Positions 41,337 to 50,162 of a stretch of DNA of 64,000 nucleotides are shown here, in pieces. The notes under the pieces are model-generated. The model did not search any database, was not told the origin of the DNA, and saw only the letters and a list, made by a program, of their open reading frames with translations. The stretch covers positions 24,958-88,957 of the forward strand of contig DJHM01000049.1 in assembly GCA_002433075.1 (NCBI GenBank), read 5' to 3'. The stretch comes from Latescibacteria bacterium UBA6620 (lineage in GTDB: Bacteria > Latescibacterota > UBA2968). The stretch's first letter is position 1. Each line of letters opens with the position of its first letter. Made by a program: the position numbers and the translations under genes.

Positions 41337-42770
41337 ATGTCAATCAGGCAGATGTGGAGACGGTGGCTTGTCGCCGGAGTGGTGCTGGCCTTTTTCGAAT
41401 ACCCCAGTCAGGCGCAGGAGTCGATGTGGGGCTTCACGCCTGGCCGCAATCTCGCGACGACGGCAACGGGGATTCCCGCGAAGTGGGACCCCGAATCTCC
41501 CAAGTGGGTGGCGGAGCTCGGAGCGCAGACTTACGCCGGGCCGATCGTCCATGGTGGCAAGGTGTTCGTTGGGACGAACAACCAGTCGATGAAGAACCCC
41601 AAGCTGGGGGGTGACCGGGGCGTGATTATGGCCTTCAACGAGGACGACGGGGCCTTCCTCTGGCAGATGACGCACACCAAACTGCCGGCCGGACGGGTGA
41701 ACGACTGGCCCCAACAGGGGATCTGCTCGACGCCCTACATCGACGGAGACCGGATATACTACGTGTCCAACCAATGCCAGGTGGTCTGCATCGATACCGA
41801 GGGCTTTCGGGACGGTGAGAACGACGGGCCGTTCATAGACGAAACGGAGACGTCGGAGATCGACGGGGATGTGATCTGGTCCTACGACATGATCGAGGAG
41901 CTGACCGTTTTTCCGCACAACCTCGCGACGAGTTCGCCTATCGGGGTCGGCGATCTTCTTTTTGTGGTGACGAGCAACGGTGTCGACGAGGGCCACGTGG
42001 CAATTCCGGCTCCATTTGCCCCCAGTTTCATCGCGGTGAACAAGAAGACGGGGGAGCTGGCGTGGGAGAACGGTCTCCCGGGCGAGGACATCCTGCACGG
42101 TCAGTGGGGGAGTCCGGCCTACGGCGAAGTGGAAGGGAAGGGGCAGGTTTATATGCCCGGGGGCGATGGCTGGCTCTACGCGCTGGAGGCCAAGACGGGA
42201 AAACTGATCTGGAAATTCGATTGTAACCCGAAGGATTCGGTTTGGGAACTCGGGCGCAGGGGTACCCGGAACGCGCTGATCGGTACCCCCGTGTTTTATG
42301 ACAACAGGGTGTTCATCGCGGTCGGTCAGGATCCGGAGCACGGAGAAGGGGTGGGCCACCTGTGGGCGATCGACGCGACGGGCACGGGCGATGTGACGTC
42401 GACCCACGCCGTCTGGCATCTGGGTGACGAACATTACAATCGAACGATTTCCACCGTCGCGATCAAAGATGGGATGCTCTACGCGGCGGACCTGAGCGGG
42501 TTCGTTTACGGTGTGGATCTGGAGACGGGAGAGCGTCTGTGGCGATACGACACGTTGGCCGCCATCTGGGGATCGCCCTTCGCGGGTGACGGAAAGGTGC
42601 TGATCGGGGACGAGGATGGAGACGTTGCGGTGCTGAAAGAAGGTCGCGAACTCGAGCTCTTATTCGAGACGAACATGGGTAGCGCAGTCTACACGACGCC
42701 GGTCTTCGCGAACGGGGTCCTCTACCTGGCGACAAGGAACAAGCTGTTCGCCATCGAGGGTGGGGAATGA
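41337..42770 (+). CDS. exported PQQ-like beta-propeller protein
   Basis: 477 residues with an N-terminal signal (WLVAGVVLAFFEYPSQAQ). Propeller blades carry GELAWENGL, TGKLIWKFDC, GERLWRYDTL and similar W-dock endings, spread over the whole length. It resembles bacterial quinoprotein alcohol dehydrogenase-like or BamB-like proteins, but I see no adjacent Cys-Cys pair or cytochrome c motif (CxxCH). Bound PQQ is therefore uncertain. It starts seven bases after the previous propeller gene and overlaps the LuxE-like gene by four bases (ATGA), tying it to the acyl-activation enzymes. Confidence 0.82.
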   Translation: MSIRQMWRRWLVAGVVLAFFEYPSQAQESMWGFTPGRNLATTATGIPAKWDPESPKWVAELGAQTYAGPIVHGGKVFVGTNNQSMKNPKLGGDRGVIMAFNEDDGAFLWQMTHTKLPAGRVNDWPQQGICSTPYIDGDRIYYVSNQCQVVCIDTEGFRDGENDGPFIDETETSEIDGDVIWSYDMIEELTVFPHNLATSSPIGVGDLLFVVTSNGVDEGHVAIPAPFAPSFIAVNKKTGELAWENGLPGEDILHGQWGSPAYGEVEGKGQVYMPGGDGWLYALEAKTGKLIWKFDCNPKDSVWELGRRGTRNALIGTPVFYDNRVFIAVGQDPEHGEGVGHLWAIDATGTGDVTSTHAVWHLGDEHYNRTISTVAIKDGMLYAADLSGFVYGVDLETGERLWRYDTLAAIWGSPFAGDGKVLIGDEDGDVAVLKEGRELELLFETNMGSAVYTTPVFANGVLYLATRNKLFAIEGGE

Positions 42771-43843
42771 GCGATCTCGAGGCCAGGGTGAAGGTTGCCC
42801 GGGACACGCTCAACGCTCACGTTCGAGAAATGGTCGCGTGGCACTTCGACCCCGCGACGGGGTGCCCTTTCTGGCTCGACTATGCCGACCGGCTGGATTT
42901 CGATCCGCGGGACAAGATCGAACGTTTCGACGATCTCCAGCTGCTGGGCCATTTCGAGGACGAGTGGCTCAGGGGGGGTCCGGTTCGTAGATGGGTGCCC
43001 AAAGGACTGGCCGATCAGCCCGTGTCGGTGTTCGAAACGGGAGGGTCGACGGGGGTTCCCAAGTACCGGATCAACATCGAAGACTACAAGATCGACTACA
43101 AGATGTTCAGCGATCACCTTCCGGATGAGGGATTCCCGAGGGGGGGCGATTGGCTGATGCTCGGGCCTACCGGTCCCCGACGACTGCGGCTCGCCGTCGA
43201 GTATCTGGCCCAAGTGCGGGGGGGCATCTGCTTTCTCGTCGATCTGGACCCGCGCTGGGTGAACAAGCTGATCAAGGCCGGGAAGATGCAGGAGCTGGAG
43301 GCCTACAAGAACCACGCGATCGATCAGGCGCTGACCATCCTTCGAGCCAATGACAACGTGAAGTGCATTTTCACGACGCCCAAGCTGCTCGAAGCGCTGT
43401 GCGAGAAGGTTTCGCTCCAGAAGATGGGAATCAAGGGCATCTTCTGCGGTGGAACGGAGATGGATGCGCAGTTCAACCGATTCGCGCGCGAGGAGCTGAT
43501 CGAGGGCATCGAGTTCGTGCCGACGTATGGCAACACGCTGATGGGGCTGGCCCATTCGAAGCCTTTCGACCCGAAAGACAACTACGCGATCACCTACTAC
43601 CCACCCAATCCGCGGGCCGTGATCGAGCTGGTCGACCCGGACGATCCCTCACAGGTCGTCGACTACGGTCAAACCGGGCGAATTGCCTTGACGACGCTAA
43701 CGCGAGAGTTTTTCATCCCGCGATTCCTCGAAAGGGACGAAGCCGAACGCGCGCGACCGATCGAGGCGTACCCGTGGGACGGAGTGGAAAATCTCCGGCT
43801 GTTCAGCGCGCTCCAGGAATCCGTCGTCGTGGGCGTCTACTAA
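42767..43843 (+). CDS. LuxE/AMP-ligase-like acyl-activating protein
   Basis: 358 residues. The adenylate-forming motif is VFETGGSTGVPKYRIN (near 88-103), equivalent to the Ser/Thr/Gly-rich ATP loop. WLMLGPTGPRRLRLAVEYLA follows, and the central block is KGIFCGGTEMD (near 224-234). VPTYGNTLMGLAHS corresponds to the Y-G-x-T motif. YGQTGRIALTTLTREFFIPRFLERDEA, in pieces, matches the late Gly-Arg and Asp segments. Length fits LuxE/acyl-protein synthetases rather than full CoA ligases. It probably adenylates a carboxylic acid for the reductase encoded next. ATGA overlap with the propeller gene. Confidence 0.75.
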   Translation: MSDLEARVKVARDTLNAHVREMVAWHFDPATGCPFWLDYADRLDFDPRDKIERFDDLQLLGHFEDEWLRGGPVRRWVPKGLADQPVSVFETGGSTGVPKYRINIEDYKIDYKMFSDHLPDEGFPRGGDWLMLGPTGPRRLRLAVEYLAQVRGGICFLVDLDPRWVNKLIKAGKMQELEAYKNHAIDQALTILRANDNVKCIFTTPKLLEALCEKVSLQKMGIKGIFCGGTEMDAQFNRFAREELIEGIEFVPTYGNTLMGLAHSKPFDPKDNYAITYYPPNPRAVIELVDPDDPSQVVDYGQTGRIALTTLTREFFIPRFLERDEAERARPIEAYPWDGVENLRLFSALQESVVVGVY

Positions 43844-43853
43844 GAGGAGCAGG

Positions 43854-45281
43854 ATGATGGCAGCTCCCATACACCTTCCCGTACTTCGCGCAGGGACCCC
43901 CTACGAAAGCCTGAACAAGACAGCGGTCTCCCATATCCAGACGGGCGAACCGCTGGTCGACGTCAGTCAGGCGAACCGAGGGCTGGCGGGTCGCGACCTG
44001 AGCCGGATGGAGTCGCACCGCCAGGTGCTCGCGGAGGTCCCGGTTGCGGACTTGATCGCAATGTCGAAATCGGCGGCCGAGTCTTTCGTGAACGACACGC
44101 TGCCTGTTGGGGAAGGTGAACAGTCGCTGGACGATTACGTGGCCTCCCTGTCGGGTACGACGGGGATGCCCCAAGCCCTCGTCCGCCGGAACGTGGACAA
44201 GATTTACAAGGCACTCTCGGAGGTGGATTTGATCCTGGACGGGCTGACTCGAGGCCTTGACCTGACGGTGTTGGACGAGGGCTGGACCGTGCAGGGCGGT
44301 CGTCCGTTGAGCTACATCTGCCAGACGAACGCACTGGGGCAGATCCTTCCGAGTAATTCGCCAGGCGTCCATTCGCTGTGGGTTCCTTCGGTTCCATTGA
44401 AAGTGCCGCTGGTCCTGAAACCGGGACGGGAAGAGCCGTGGACGCCCTACCGAATCGCGCAGGCGTTCTTCAAGGCCGGTTGCCCCAAAGAGGCGTTCAG
44501 CTTTTATCCGACCGACTACGGTGGCGCGGCCGAGATCCTGCTTCGCTGCGATCGGTCGATGTTGTTCGGTGGAGGGGCGACAGTTGCGCCCTGGCGTGAC
44601 GACCCCCGTGTCCAGATTCACGGTCCGGGCCAGAGCAAGGTTTTGATCGGGCCTGATACCATCGATCGTTGGGAAGACTACGTCGACGTGATCGCGGACT
44701 CGATCGCCATCAATGGAGGACGCTCCTGTATCAACGCGTCCAGCGTCTGGGTTTCGGAAAAAGGAGATGAGGTCGCGGCCGCTCTGGCGGAGCGTTTGGC
44801 GGCATTGGTGCCACGCAAGCTGGACGATCCTGAAGCGGGCCTGGCAGCGTTCGGCAATCCGGCGTTCGCGGAGGCGATCTCGGGAACGGTTGACGCACAC
44901 CTTCGGCAGGAAGGGGCCAGAGAAGTGTCGGCCGACTATCGGGGGGAGCGTCTTCAGAAGCTGGATGGATTGACCTTCCTCGTGCCGTCCATCGTTCGGT
45001 CCGAGCCCGACCATCCCCTGGCCGATACGGAATTTCTGTTTCCCTTTGCGAGCGTGGTCGAGGTACCCTCTTCCGATCTTCTCGATGCGATCGGCCCCTC
45101 TCTGGCGGTGTCGGCCATCACCGAAGATGAAGCCCTGATTGACGGGTTGCTGCGGAGTCCGAAAGTCGAGCGTCTCAACATCGGCCCGCTGGGTACCCAC
45201 GTCGTGTCCTGGGACCAGCCGCACGAGGGAAACCTGTTCGACCACCTCTACGTGCAGCGAGCCCTTCAGCGCGCATCCTGA
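43854..45281 (+). CDS. aldehyde dehydrogenase superfamily protein (LuxC-like acyl reductase)
   Basis: 475 residues of the ALDH fold. Visible are the nucleotide site ICQTNALGQILPSNSPGVHS (near 162-181), VLKPGREEPWTP (near 184-195), FGGGATVAPW and the catalytic cysteine in NGGRSCINASSVWV (Cys near 289). A C-terminal GTHVVSWDQPHEGNLFDHL closes the subunit. Placement directly behind a LuxE-like ligase favours the LuxC role: reducing an activated acyl group to aldehyde with NAD(P)H. A plain aldehyde dehydrogenase is the alternative. Two ATGs (43854, 43857) follow AGGAG. Confidence 0.78.
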   Translation: MMAAPIHLPVLRAGTPYESLNKTAVSHIQTGEPLVDVSQANRGLAGRDLSRMESHRQVLAEVPVADLIAMSKSAAESFVNDTLPVGEGEQSLDDYVASLSGTTGMPQALVRRNVDKIYKALSEVDLILDGLTRGLDLTVLDEGWTVQGGRPLSYICQTNALGQILPSNSPGVHSLWVPSVPLKVPLVLKPGREEPWTPYRIAQAFFKAGCPKEAFSFYPTDYGGAAEILLRCDRSMLFGGGATVAPWRDDPRVQIHGPGQSKVLIGPDTIDRWEDYVDVIADSIAINGGRSCINASSVWVSEKGDEVAAALAERLAALVPRKLDDPEAGLAAFGNPAFAEAISGTVDAHLRQEGAREVSADYRGERLQKLDGLTFLVPSIVRSEPDHPLADTEFLFPFASVVEVPSSDLLDAIGPSLAVSAITEDEALIDGLLRSPKVERLNIGPLGTHVVSWDQPHEGNLFDHLYVQRALQRAS

Positions 45282-45298
45282 CGCTGGGCGACAGAGCC

Positions 45299-46408
45299 TT
45301 GCTCCCCTTCCATTACGATACTTCCATTTCCATTCGCTTCGGGCCTGGCGTGTCTCGAGATATCGGGGACGTGATCGATGCGATGGCGTGTCGTCGAATC
45401 CTGGTGGTAACCGACCCGAACGTCCGCCGTATCGAACCTGTGGCCAGGGTCTTCGAGACGCTGGCCGTAGATCGGGAGACGGAGTTCTTCGACGCCGTGC
45501 ATCCCAATCCCACGGCTCGGCTGATCGAGCAGGGTGCGGAAGTCGCACGTGTGTTCGACCCCGACGTGATCGTCGGCGTGGGTGGAGGAAGTGCCCTGGA
45601 CTGTGCCAAGGGGATCAACTTCCTCCTGACGAACGGAGGCCGCATCGAGGACTACCAGGGGTTTGGGAAAGCAAGTGCACCAATGTTGCTGGCTGTCGGG
45701 ATCCCGACCACTGCGGGAACGGGAAGCGAGGCCCAGTCCTACGCGCTGATCTCGAAGTCGGATACGCACGAAAAGATGGCGTGCGGCGACAGAAAGGCCC
45801 GGTTCGAGCTCGTGCTGCTGGATCCTGAACTGATTGCCACGACGCCGTCGGAGGTTCGGGCCTCGACCGGACTGGACGCCATCGCTCACGCGCTCGAGAG
45901 CTACGTAACCCGGACAAGGAATCGCATCTCCCGGATGCTCTCGCGCGAGGCTTGGCATCTTCTGAATGGCGCGTTCGAGCGCTACCACGCCGACCCGTCA
46001 GATGTCGGGGCTGCCGGCGAGATGCTCGTGGGGGCTCACCTTGCGGGGGCGGCGATTGAAGCATCGATGCTGGGGGCCGCGCACGCCTGTGCGAATCCGC
46101 TGACGGCGCGCTTCGACATTGCCCACGGGGCTGCCGTGGCGCTGATGTTGCCCCACGTAATGGCGCACAATGCCAGGAACGATCCCTCGCTTTACGAAGG
46201 GCTCCGCGTTCCGGCGGATGCGATCGAGGAGAGAGTGGTCGCTCTCAGGTCACTGGCAGGATTGCCGGAACGACTGGAGGCGTGCGGCGTCGGCCAGAAG
46301 GACCTGTCGGTCCTCGCGAACGAGGCACACGCCCAGTGGACGGGCGCCCATAATCCTTTCGTCCTGAGCGTCGAAGAATACGAGACTCTCTATGCGGTTG
46401 CCCTTTAA
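45299..46408 (+). CDS. iron-containing alcohol dehydrogenase
   Basis: 369 residues, group III Fe-dependent ADH. The NAD-binding motif is VGVGGGSALDCAKG (near 94-107). TTAGTGSEAQSYALIS (near 138-153) is the conserved hinge. Metal ligands are in TGLDAIAHALESYVT (Asp and His, near 190-204), AAHACANPLTARFDIAHG and ALMLPHVM. All expected ligands are present. It converts an aldehyde to an alcohol or the reverse; behind the LuxE/LuxC-like pair it would complete acid-to-alcohol reduction. The TTG start is 18 bases after the previous stop with no obvious SD. It overlaps the next gene by 17 bases. Confidence 0.88.
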   Translation: MLPFHYDTSISIRFGPGVSRDIGDVIDAMACRRILVVTDPNVRRIEPVARVFETLAVDRETEFFDAVHPNPTARLIEQGAEVARVFDPDVIVGVGGGSALDCAKGINFLLTNGGRIEDYQGFGKASAPMLLAVGIPTTAGTGSEAQSYALISKSDTHEKMACGDRKARFELVLLDPELIATTPSEVRASTGLDAIAHALESYVTRTRNRISRMLSREAWHLLNGAFERYHADPSDVGAAGEMLVGAHLAGAAIEASMLGAAHACANPLTARFDIAHGAAVALMLPHVMAHNARNDPSLYEGLRVPADAIEERVVALRSLAGLPERLEACGVGQKDLSVLANEAHAQWTGAHNPFVLSVEEYETLYAVAL

Positions 46409-47513
46409 GACGCTCGCGGGGGTCCTCATCTACGCGCTGTCGTGGGGGCAGCACGCAAGCGCCGACTGGCCCAGCTTTCGGGGAAACTCGAGTGGGACGG
46501 GGGTGGCCACATCGCCGCTTCCAGATTCGGTCGATGTGGTATGGACCTATGAGCTGGAGGAACCGATCGAATCGACGGCGGCGGTCGTCGGAGGTCGGGT
46601 GTATTTCGGGGGGCTGGACGGGGTTCTCTATGCACTCGACGCGGACTCGGGAAGCCCGATCTGGACCTACAGCGCCGAAGGCGAAGTGAAGTCCTCGCCC
46701 TCCCTGGTCGACGGTGTAATCTATGCGGGGGACGAGTCGGGTGCTTTCCACGCCGTGGATGCCAGGACGGGCGAGAGCCGGTGGGTGACTCATCTGGAGG
46801 GGGGCATTACCTCCTCGGCACGGGTGTTGGGCGATCGCGTGATTTTTGGATCGTACGACAATCATCTATACGGTCTCGATCTTGAGACGGGCAAAGTGGC
46901 GTGGAAGGTCGAGACCGAAGGGTACGTGCACGCCACGCCGATCGTTTACGCCGAACGCTGCTACGTGGCGGGGTGCGATGGCTTCTTGCGGGGCATCGTA
47001 TCAGCCGACGGTCGCGTCGATCAATCGATCGATGTGGGCGACTACGTGGGATCGAGCCCCGCCCTGCGAGACGAGGTCGCCTTCTTCGGTACGTTCGGAA
47101 ACCGTGTGATGGCGGTCGATCTGGCCAGAGGCGAAATCGTATGGAAGTACGAGCACCCGGAGCGCCACTTCCCGTTCTACGGGTCCCCTGCAGTGACCGC
47201 TGAGCTCGTTTACATCGGGGGGCGCGATCGGATGGTTCACGCGCTCGATCCGGGAACGGGGGAGGCACGCTGGATCTACAACACCGGCGCCAGAATCGAC
47301 GCGTCCCCCGTCGTGGTCGGGGACCGCCTCATCGTGGCCACGCAGCGTGGAGAGATCCTCTTTCTGGATCGTCTGAAGGGTGACGTTCTGTGGACGTTCG
47401 AAGGGGGCGGGTCCTTCACGGCCTCGCCCGCCGTTTCGGGTGGCCGACTCTACATTGGCAGCGACGACGGTGTGTTCTACTGTTTCGGAAAGACGGAGGA
47501 CCTGGATGAGTAG
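46392..47513 (+). CDS. exported PQQ-like beta-propeller protein (BamB-like)
   Basis: 373 residues. The N-terminus KTLAGVLIYALSWGQHASA is a signal peptide. The rest is one propeller: DWPSFRGNSSGTGVATSPLP, then blades ending SGSPIWTYS, TGESRWVTHL, TGKVAWKVET, RGEIVWKYEH, TGEARWIYNT, KGDVLWTFEG (about 50-residue spacing, seven or eight blades). It resembles BamB, the outer-membrane assembly factor, but lacks a lipobox. It is the third propeller in this cluster. It overlaps both neighbours (17 and 8 bases), so translation is coupled with the alcohol dehydrogenase and the radical SAM gene. Confidence 0.85.
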   Translation: MRLPFKTLAGVLIYALSWGQHASADWPSFRGNSSGTGVATSPLPDSVDVVWTYELEEPIESTAAVVGGRVYFGGLDGVLYALDADSGSPIWTYSAEGEVKSSPSLVDGVIYAGDESGAFHAVDARTGESRWVTHLEGGITSSARVLGDRVIFGSYDNHLYGLDLETGKVAWKVETEGYVHATPIVYAERCYVAGCDGFLRGIVSADGRVDQSIDVGDYVGSSPALRDEVAFFGTFGNRVMAVDLARGEIVWKYEHPERHFPFYGSPAVTAELVYIGGRDRMVHALDPGTGEARWIYNTGARIDASPVVVGDRLIVATQRGEILFLDRLKGDVLWTFEGGGSFTASPAVSGGRLYIGSDDGVFYCFGKTEDLDE

Positions 47514-48858
47514 GATCAAGAATCTGATCGCCGAGCCTGCCACGACCGCGCTCGATTGGAAGAAGACCGATGTGGGGAGCGTGTTCGTGTCGAACTATCC
47601 GCCCTACTCTTTCTGGCAGGACGACACATCGGAGCGGGTGATGGGGACCCTTGAAGAATCGGGAGATCCGGAGACTCCGTTGGGACTCTACCTCCACATC
47701 CCGTTTTGTCGAAAGCGGTGCAAGTTCTGCTACTTCCGCGTTTACACCGACAAGAACGCACGTGACATCGACCGATATCTCGAAGCGTTGGCGCAGGAGA
47801 TCGGGAGGTACGCGCCCTACGAGCGTTTTCGCGGACGCCCCCTGGACTTCGTCTACTTCGGGGGAGGCACGCCTTCCTACATCAGTGTAAAGCACCTGAA
47901 GAACCTGGTGGCGCGCGCAAAAGCCGCCTTTCCCTGGGACCAGGCACGCGAGGTGGCGTTTGAGTGTGAACCGGGCACGCTCAGTCAATCGAAACTCGAG
48001 GCCATTCGGGAAATCGGGGTGACGCGTCTGAGTCTGGGTGTGGAGAACCTGAACGACGCAATCCTCCAGGAGAACGGCCGTGCCCATCTGTCGAAGGAGA
48101 TCCACGAGGTCGTCCCCTGGGTCAAGGCGCTCGACTTTCCCGAGTTCAATGTCGATCTGATCTCGGGGATGGTGGGCGAAACGTGGGAGACGTGGTTCGA
48201 GACAGTCGAACGTACGGTCGAGATGGATGCAGATACGGTTACGATCTACCAGATGGAACTCCCCTTCAACACGACCTACTCGAAGGCCCTTCTGGAGGAG
48301 AACGGATCTGATGTGCCCAACGTGGCGGATTGGGAAACCAAACGGGCGTGGCAGGACTATGCCATCGAACGATTCCTGGAAGCGGACTACGAGGTTTCGA
48401 GCTACAACACCCTGACCAAACGGGATCTGCCCACTTCATTCGTGTATCGGGAGGCCTTGTGGCGAGGCGCCGATATGATCGGTACGGGTGTGGCTTCGAT
48501 TTCGCACATCGGGGGCGTTCACTATCAGAACAAGACGGGCTGGGAGGACTACCTGGGTGACCTGGAAGAAGGTCGGCTTCCCTTCGGACGGGGATTCATC
48601 CCGACGCGGGGTGAACTTATGATTCGTGAGATGATCCTCCAGCTCAAACTGGGCAACATCCGACCTTCCTACTTCAGCGATAAATTCGGCGTGGACGTTC
48701 TGAAGAATTACCGGACGACATATTCGAGCCTGGAGGACGACGGGATGCTGTCGATTGAAGAGGACCGAATCCAGCTCAGCCGCCGGGGTATGCTTCGGGT
48801 AGACCAATTGCTGCCGCGGTTCTACGATGTCAACTACCGGAACTCGCGATACACGTGA
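47506..48858 (+). CDS. HemN/HemW-like radical SAM enzyme
   Basis: 450 residues from ATG 47506, preceded by GGAGG and overlapping the propeller gene. The radical SAM cluster motif is LYLHIPFCRKRCKFCYF (near 65-81; C-x3-C-x2-C). YFGGGTPSYIS (near 118-128) is the SAM-binding GGTP region. VAFECEPGTLS and TRLSLGVENLND are the usual HemN-type later blocks. The C-terminus carries a HemN_C-like wing (MLSIEEDRIQLSRRGMLRVDQLL, in two pieces). Relatives include coproporphyrinogen dehydrogenase, heme chaperone HemW, and radical SAM methylases or cyclopropanases. No heme-pathway genes are near, so the last kind of role is likelier here. Confidence 0.82.
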   Translation: MSRIKNLIAEPATTALDWKKTDVGSVFVSNYPPYSFWQDDTSERVMGTLEESGDPETPLGLYLHIPFCRKRCKFCYFRVYTDKNARDIDRYLEALAQEIGRYAPYERFRGRPLDFVYFGGGTPSYISVKHLKNLVARAKAAFPWDQAREVAFECEPGTLSQSKLEAIREIGVTRLSLGVENLNDAILQENGRAHLSKEIHEVVPWVKALDFPEFNVDLISGMVGETWETWFETVERTVEMDADTVTIYQMELPFNTTYSKALLEENGSDVPNVADWETKRAWQDYAIERFLEADYEVSSYNTLTKRDLPTSFVYREALWRGADMIGTGVASISHIGGVHYQNKTGWEDYLGDLEEGRLPFGRGFIPTRGELMIREMILQLKLGNIRPSYFSDKFGVDVLKNYRTTYSSLEDDGMLSIEEDRIQLSRRGMLRVDQLLPRFYDVNYRNSRYT

Positions 48859-50159
48859 GATCTATGCCGACCTCCGATGAAAGCATCAACCTGGAATACG
48901 CCGAGCGAAGCATTCTCACCGCTTCACAGTTCGAACGTATCGGAGGAATGGTCGACGCGCTCCTCGATTCCAACCCTTTCTACCGCAAGAAGCTGTCCGA
49001 CTCCGGGATAGGCTCATCGAAAGACGTTACGACCGAGTCGTGGACGCAACTCCCCTACACGACGAAGTCCGAGCTTTCCGACGACCAGATCGCCCATCCT
49101 CCGTTCGGCACGAATCTGACGTATTCCATCGAGCAGTATCATCGGGTCCACCAGACATCCGGTACGACCGGACAGGCTCTCCGCTGGCTCGACGACGAAA
49201 CGGGATGGGCGTGGTTTACGGGCGGTTGGGTGTCCGTGTATCGAGGAGCGGGGCTGACGGAGGCCGATCGGGTCTTCTTCGCGTTTGGCTTCGGCCCCTT
49301 TATCGGGTTCTGGAGCGCGTTCGATGCCTGTCGTGAGATCGGCGCAATGGCGATCCCCGGTGGTACGATGGATTCGGCACAGAGGCTGCGAGCCATCCTG
49401 GACAACGAAGCCACGGTTCTGTGCTGCACTCCGACCTACGCGCTTCGTCTGGCGGAGGTCGCCGAAAGTGAGGGCATCGATCTGGCGGCGTCGAGTGTGC
49501 GGGTCACGATCCACGGTGGGGAGCCGGGGGCAGGGTTGCCGGCCACGCGCGCCAGGATCGAATCGGCCTGGGGGGCGACGTGCTACGATCACGCAGGCGC
49601 GACCGAGGTCGGGCCTTGGAGCTTCGAATGCGATCGACGTGAAGGACTCCATCTCAACGAAGGGGCATTCCTATTCGAAGTCGTCGATCCGGACACCGAT
49701 GCTCCCGCAGAAGAGGGCGAGCTCGTGATCACGAACCTGGGACGCGTCGGGTCACCGGTAATCCGATATCGGACGGGCGACCGTGTATGCTTACACCCGG
49801 GGACTTGCGCGTGCGGAAGGACGTTTCGGCGACTGGATGGAGGTGTAATCGGAAGATTGGACGACGTGTTGATCGTCCGGGGCGTCAATGTCTACCCAAG
49901 CGCAATCGAGAACGCGATCCGGGCGTGCGACGGGGTGGGTGAATTCGCGGTCGATGTCTTTCGTCGGGGCACGATGGACGACATCGAAATCCGCGTGGAA
50001 GCGGAGGCGTCGAATGCAGGATCTGTTTGTGAGGAAGTGGGGCGAAGGCTGCGGGATGCCCTTGCGCTACGGGCGGATGTTCGTGCCGTGTCCCCCGGAT
50101 CCCTGCCTCGGTACGAATTGAAGGCCAGGCGAGTGAACGACCATCGGGGGAGCGTCTGA
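48855..50159 (+). CDS. PaaK-like AMP-dependent ligase (adenylate-forming)
   Basis: 434 residues. GTG 48855 overlaps the previous stop; ATG 48864 is an alternative. The ATP loop is HQTSGTTGQALRWLDDE (near 97-113). DHAGATEVGPWSFEC (near 244-258) is the Y/H-G-x-T-E equivalent typical of phenylacetate-CoA ligases. RYRTGDRVCLHPGTCACGRTFRRLDG (in pieces, near 307-330) has the paired cysteines of the PaaK zinc site. The C-terminal domain includes VRGVNVYPSAIENAIR. It probably activates an aryl or short-chain acid as CoA thioester. It follows the radical SAM gene directly. Confidence 0.88.
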   Translation: MRSMPTSDESINLEYAERSILTASQFERIGGMVDALLDSNPFYRKKLSDSGIGSSKDVTTESWTQLPYTTKSELSDDQIAHPPFGTNLTYSIEQYHRVHQTSGTTGQALRWLDDETGWAWFTGGWVSVYRGAGLTEADRVFFAFGFGPFIGFWSAFDACREIGAMAIPGGTMDSAQRLRAILDNEATVLCCTPTYALRLAEVAESEGIDLAASSVRVTIHGGEPGAGLPATRARIESAWGATCYDHAGATEVGPWSFECDRREGLHLNEGAFLFEVVDPDTDAPAEEGELVITNLGRVGSPVIRYRTGDRVCLHPGTCACGRTFRRLDGGVIGRLDDVLIVRGVNVYPSAIENAIRACDGVGEFAVDVFRRGTMDDIEIRVEAEASNAGSVCEEVGRRLRDALALRADVRAVSPGSLPRYELKARRVNDHRGSV

Positions 50160-50162
50160 GCG

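Noticed and set aside
43803..45548. 581-codon open frame on the minus strand
   Set aside because: Antisense to the ALDH-like gene, which has an intact catalytic Cys and an SD; no domain is visible in the antisense frame.
47506..48858. Assignment of the radical SAM protein as coproporphyrinogen oxidase HemN for heme synthesis
   Set aside because: The family signature is shared by several enzymes and no heme-pathway genes are nearby; a secondary-metabolism role fits the neighbours better.
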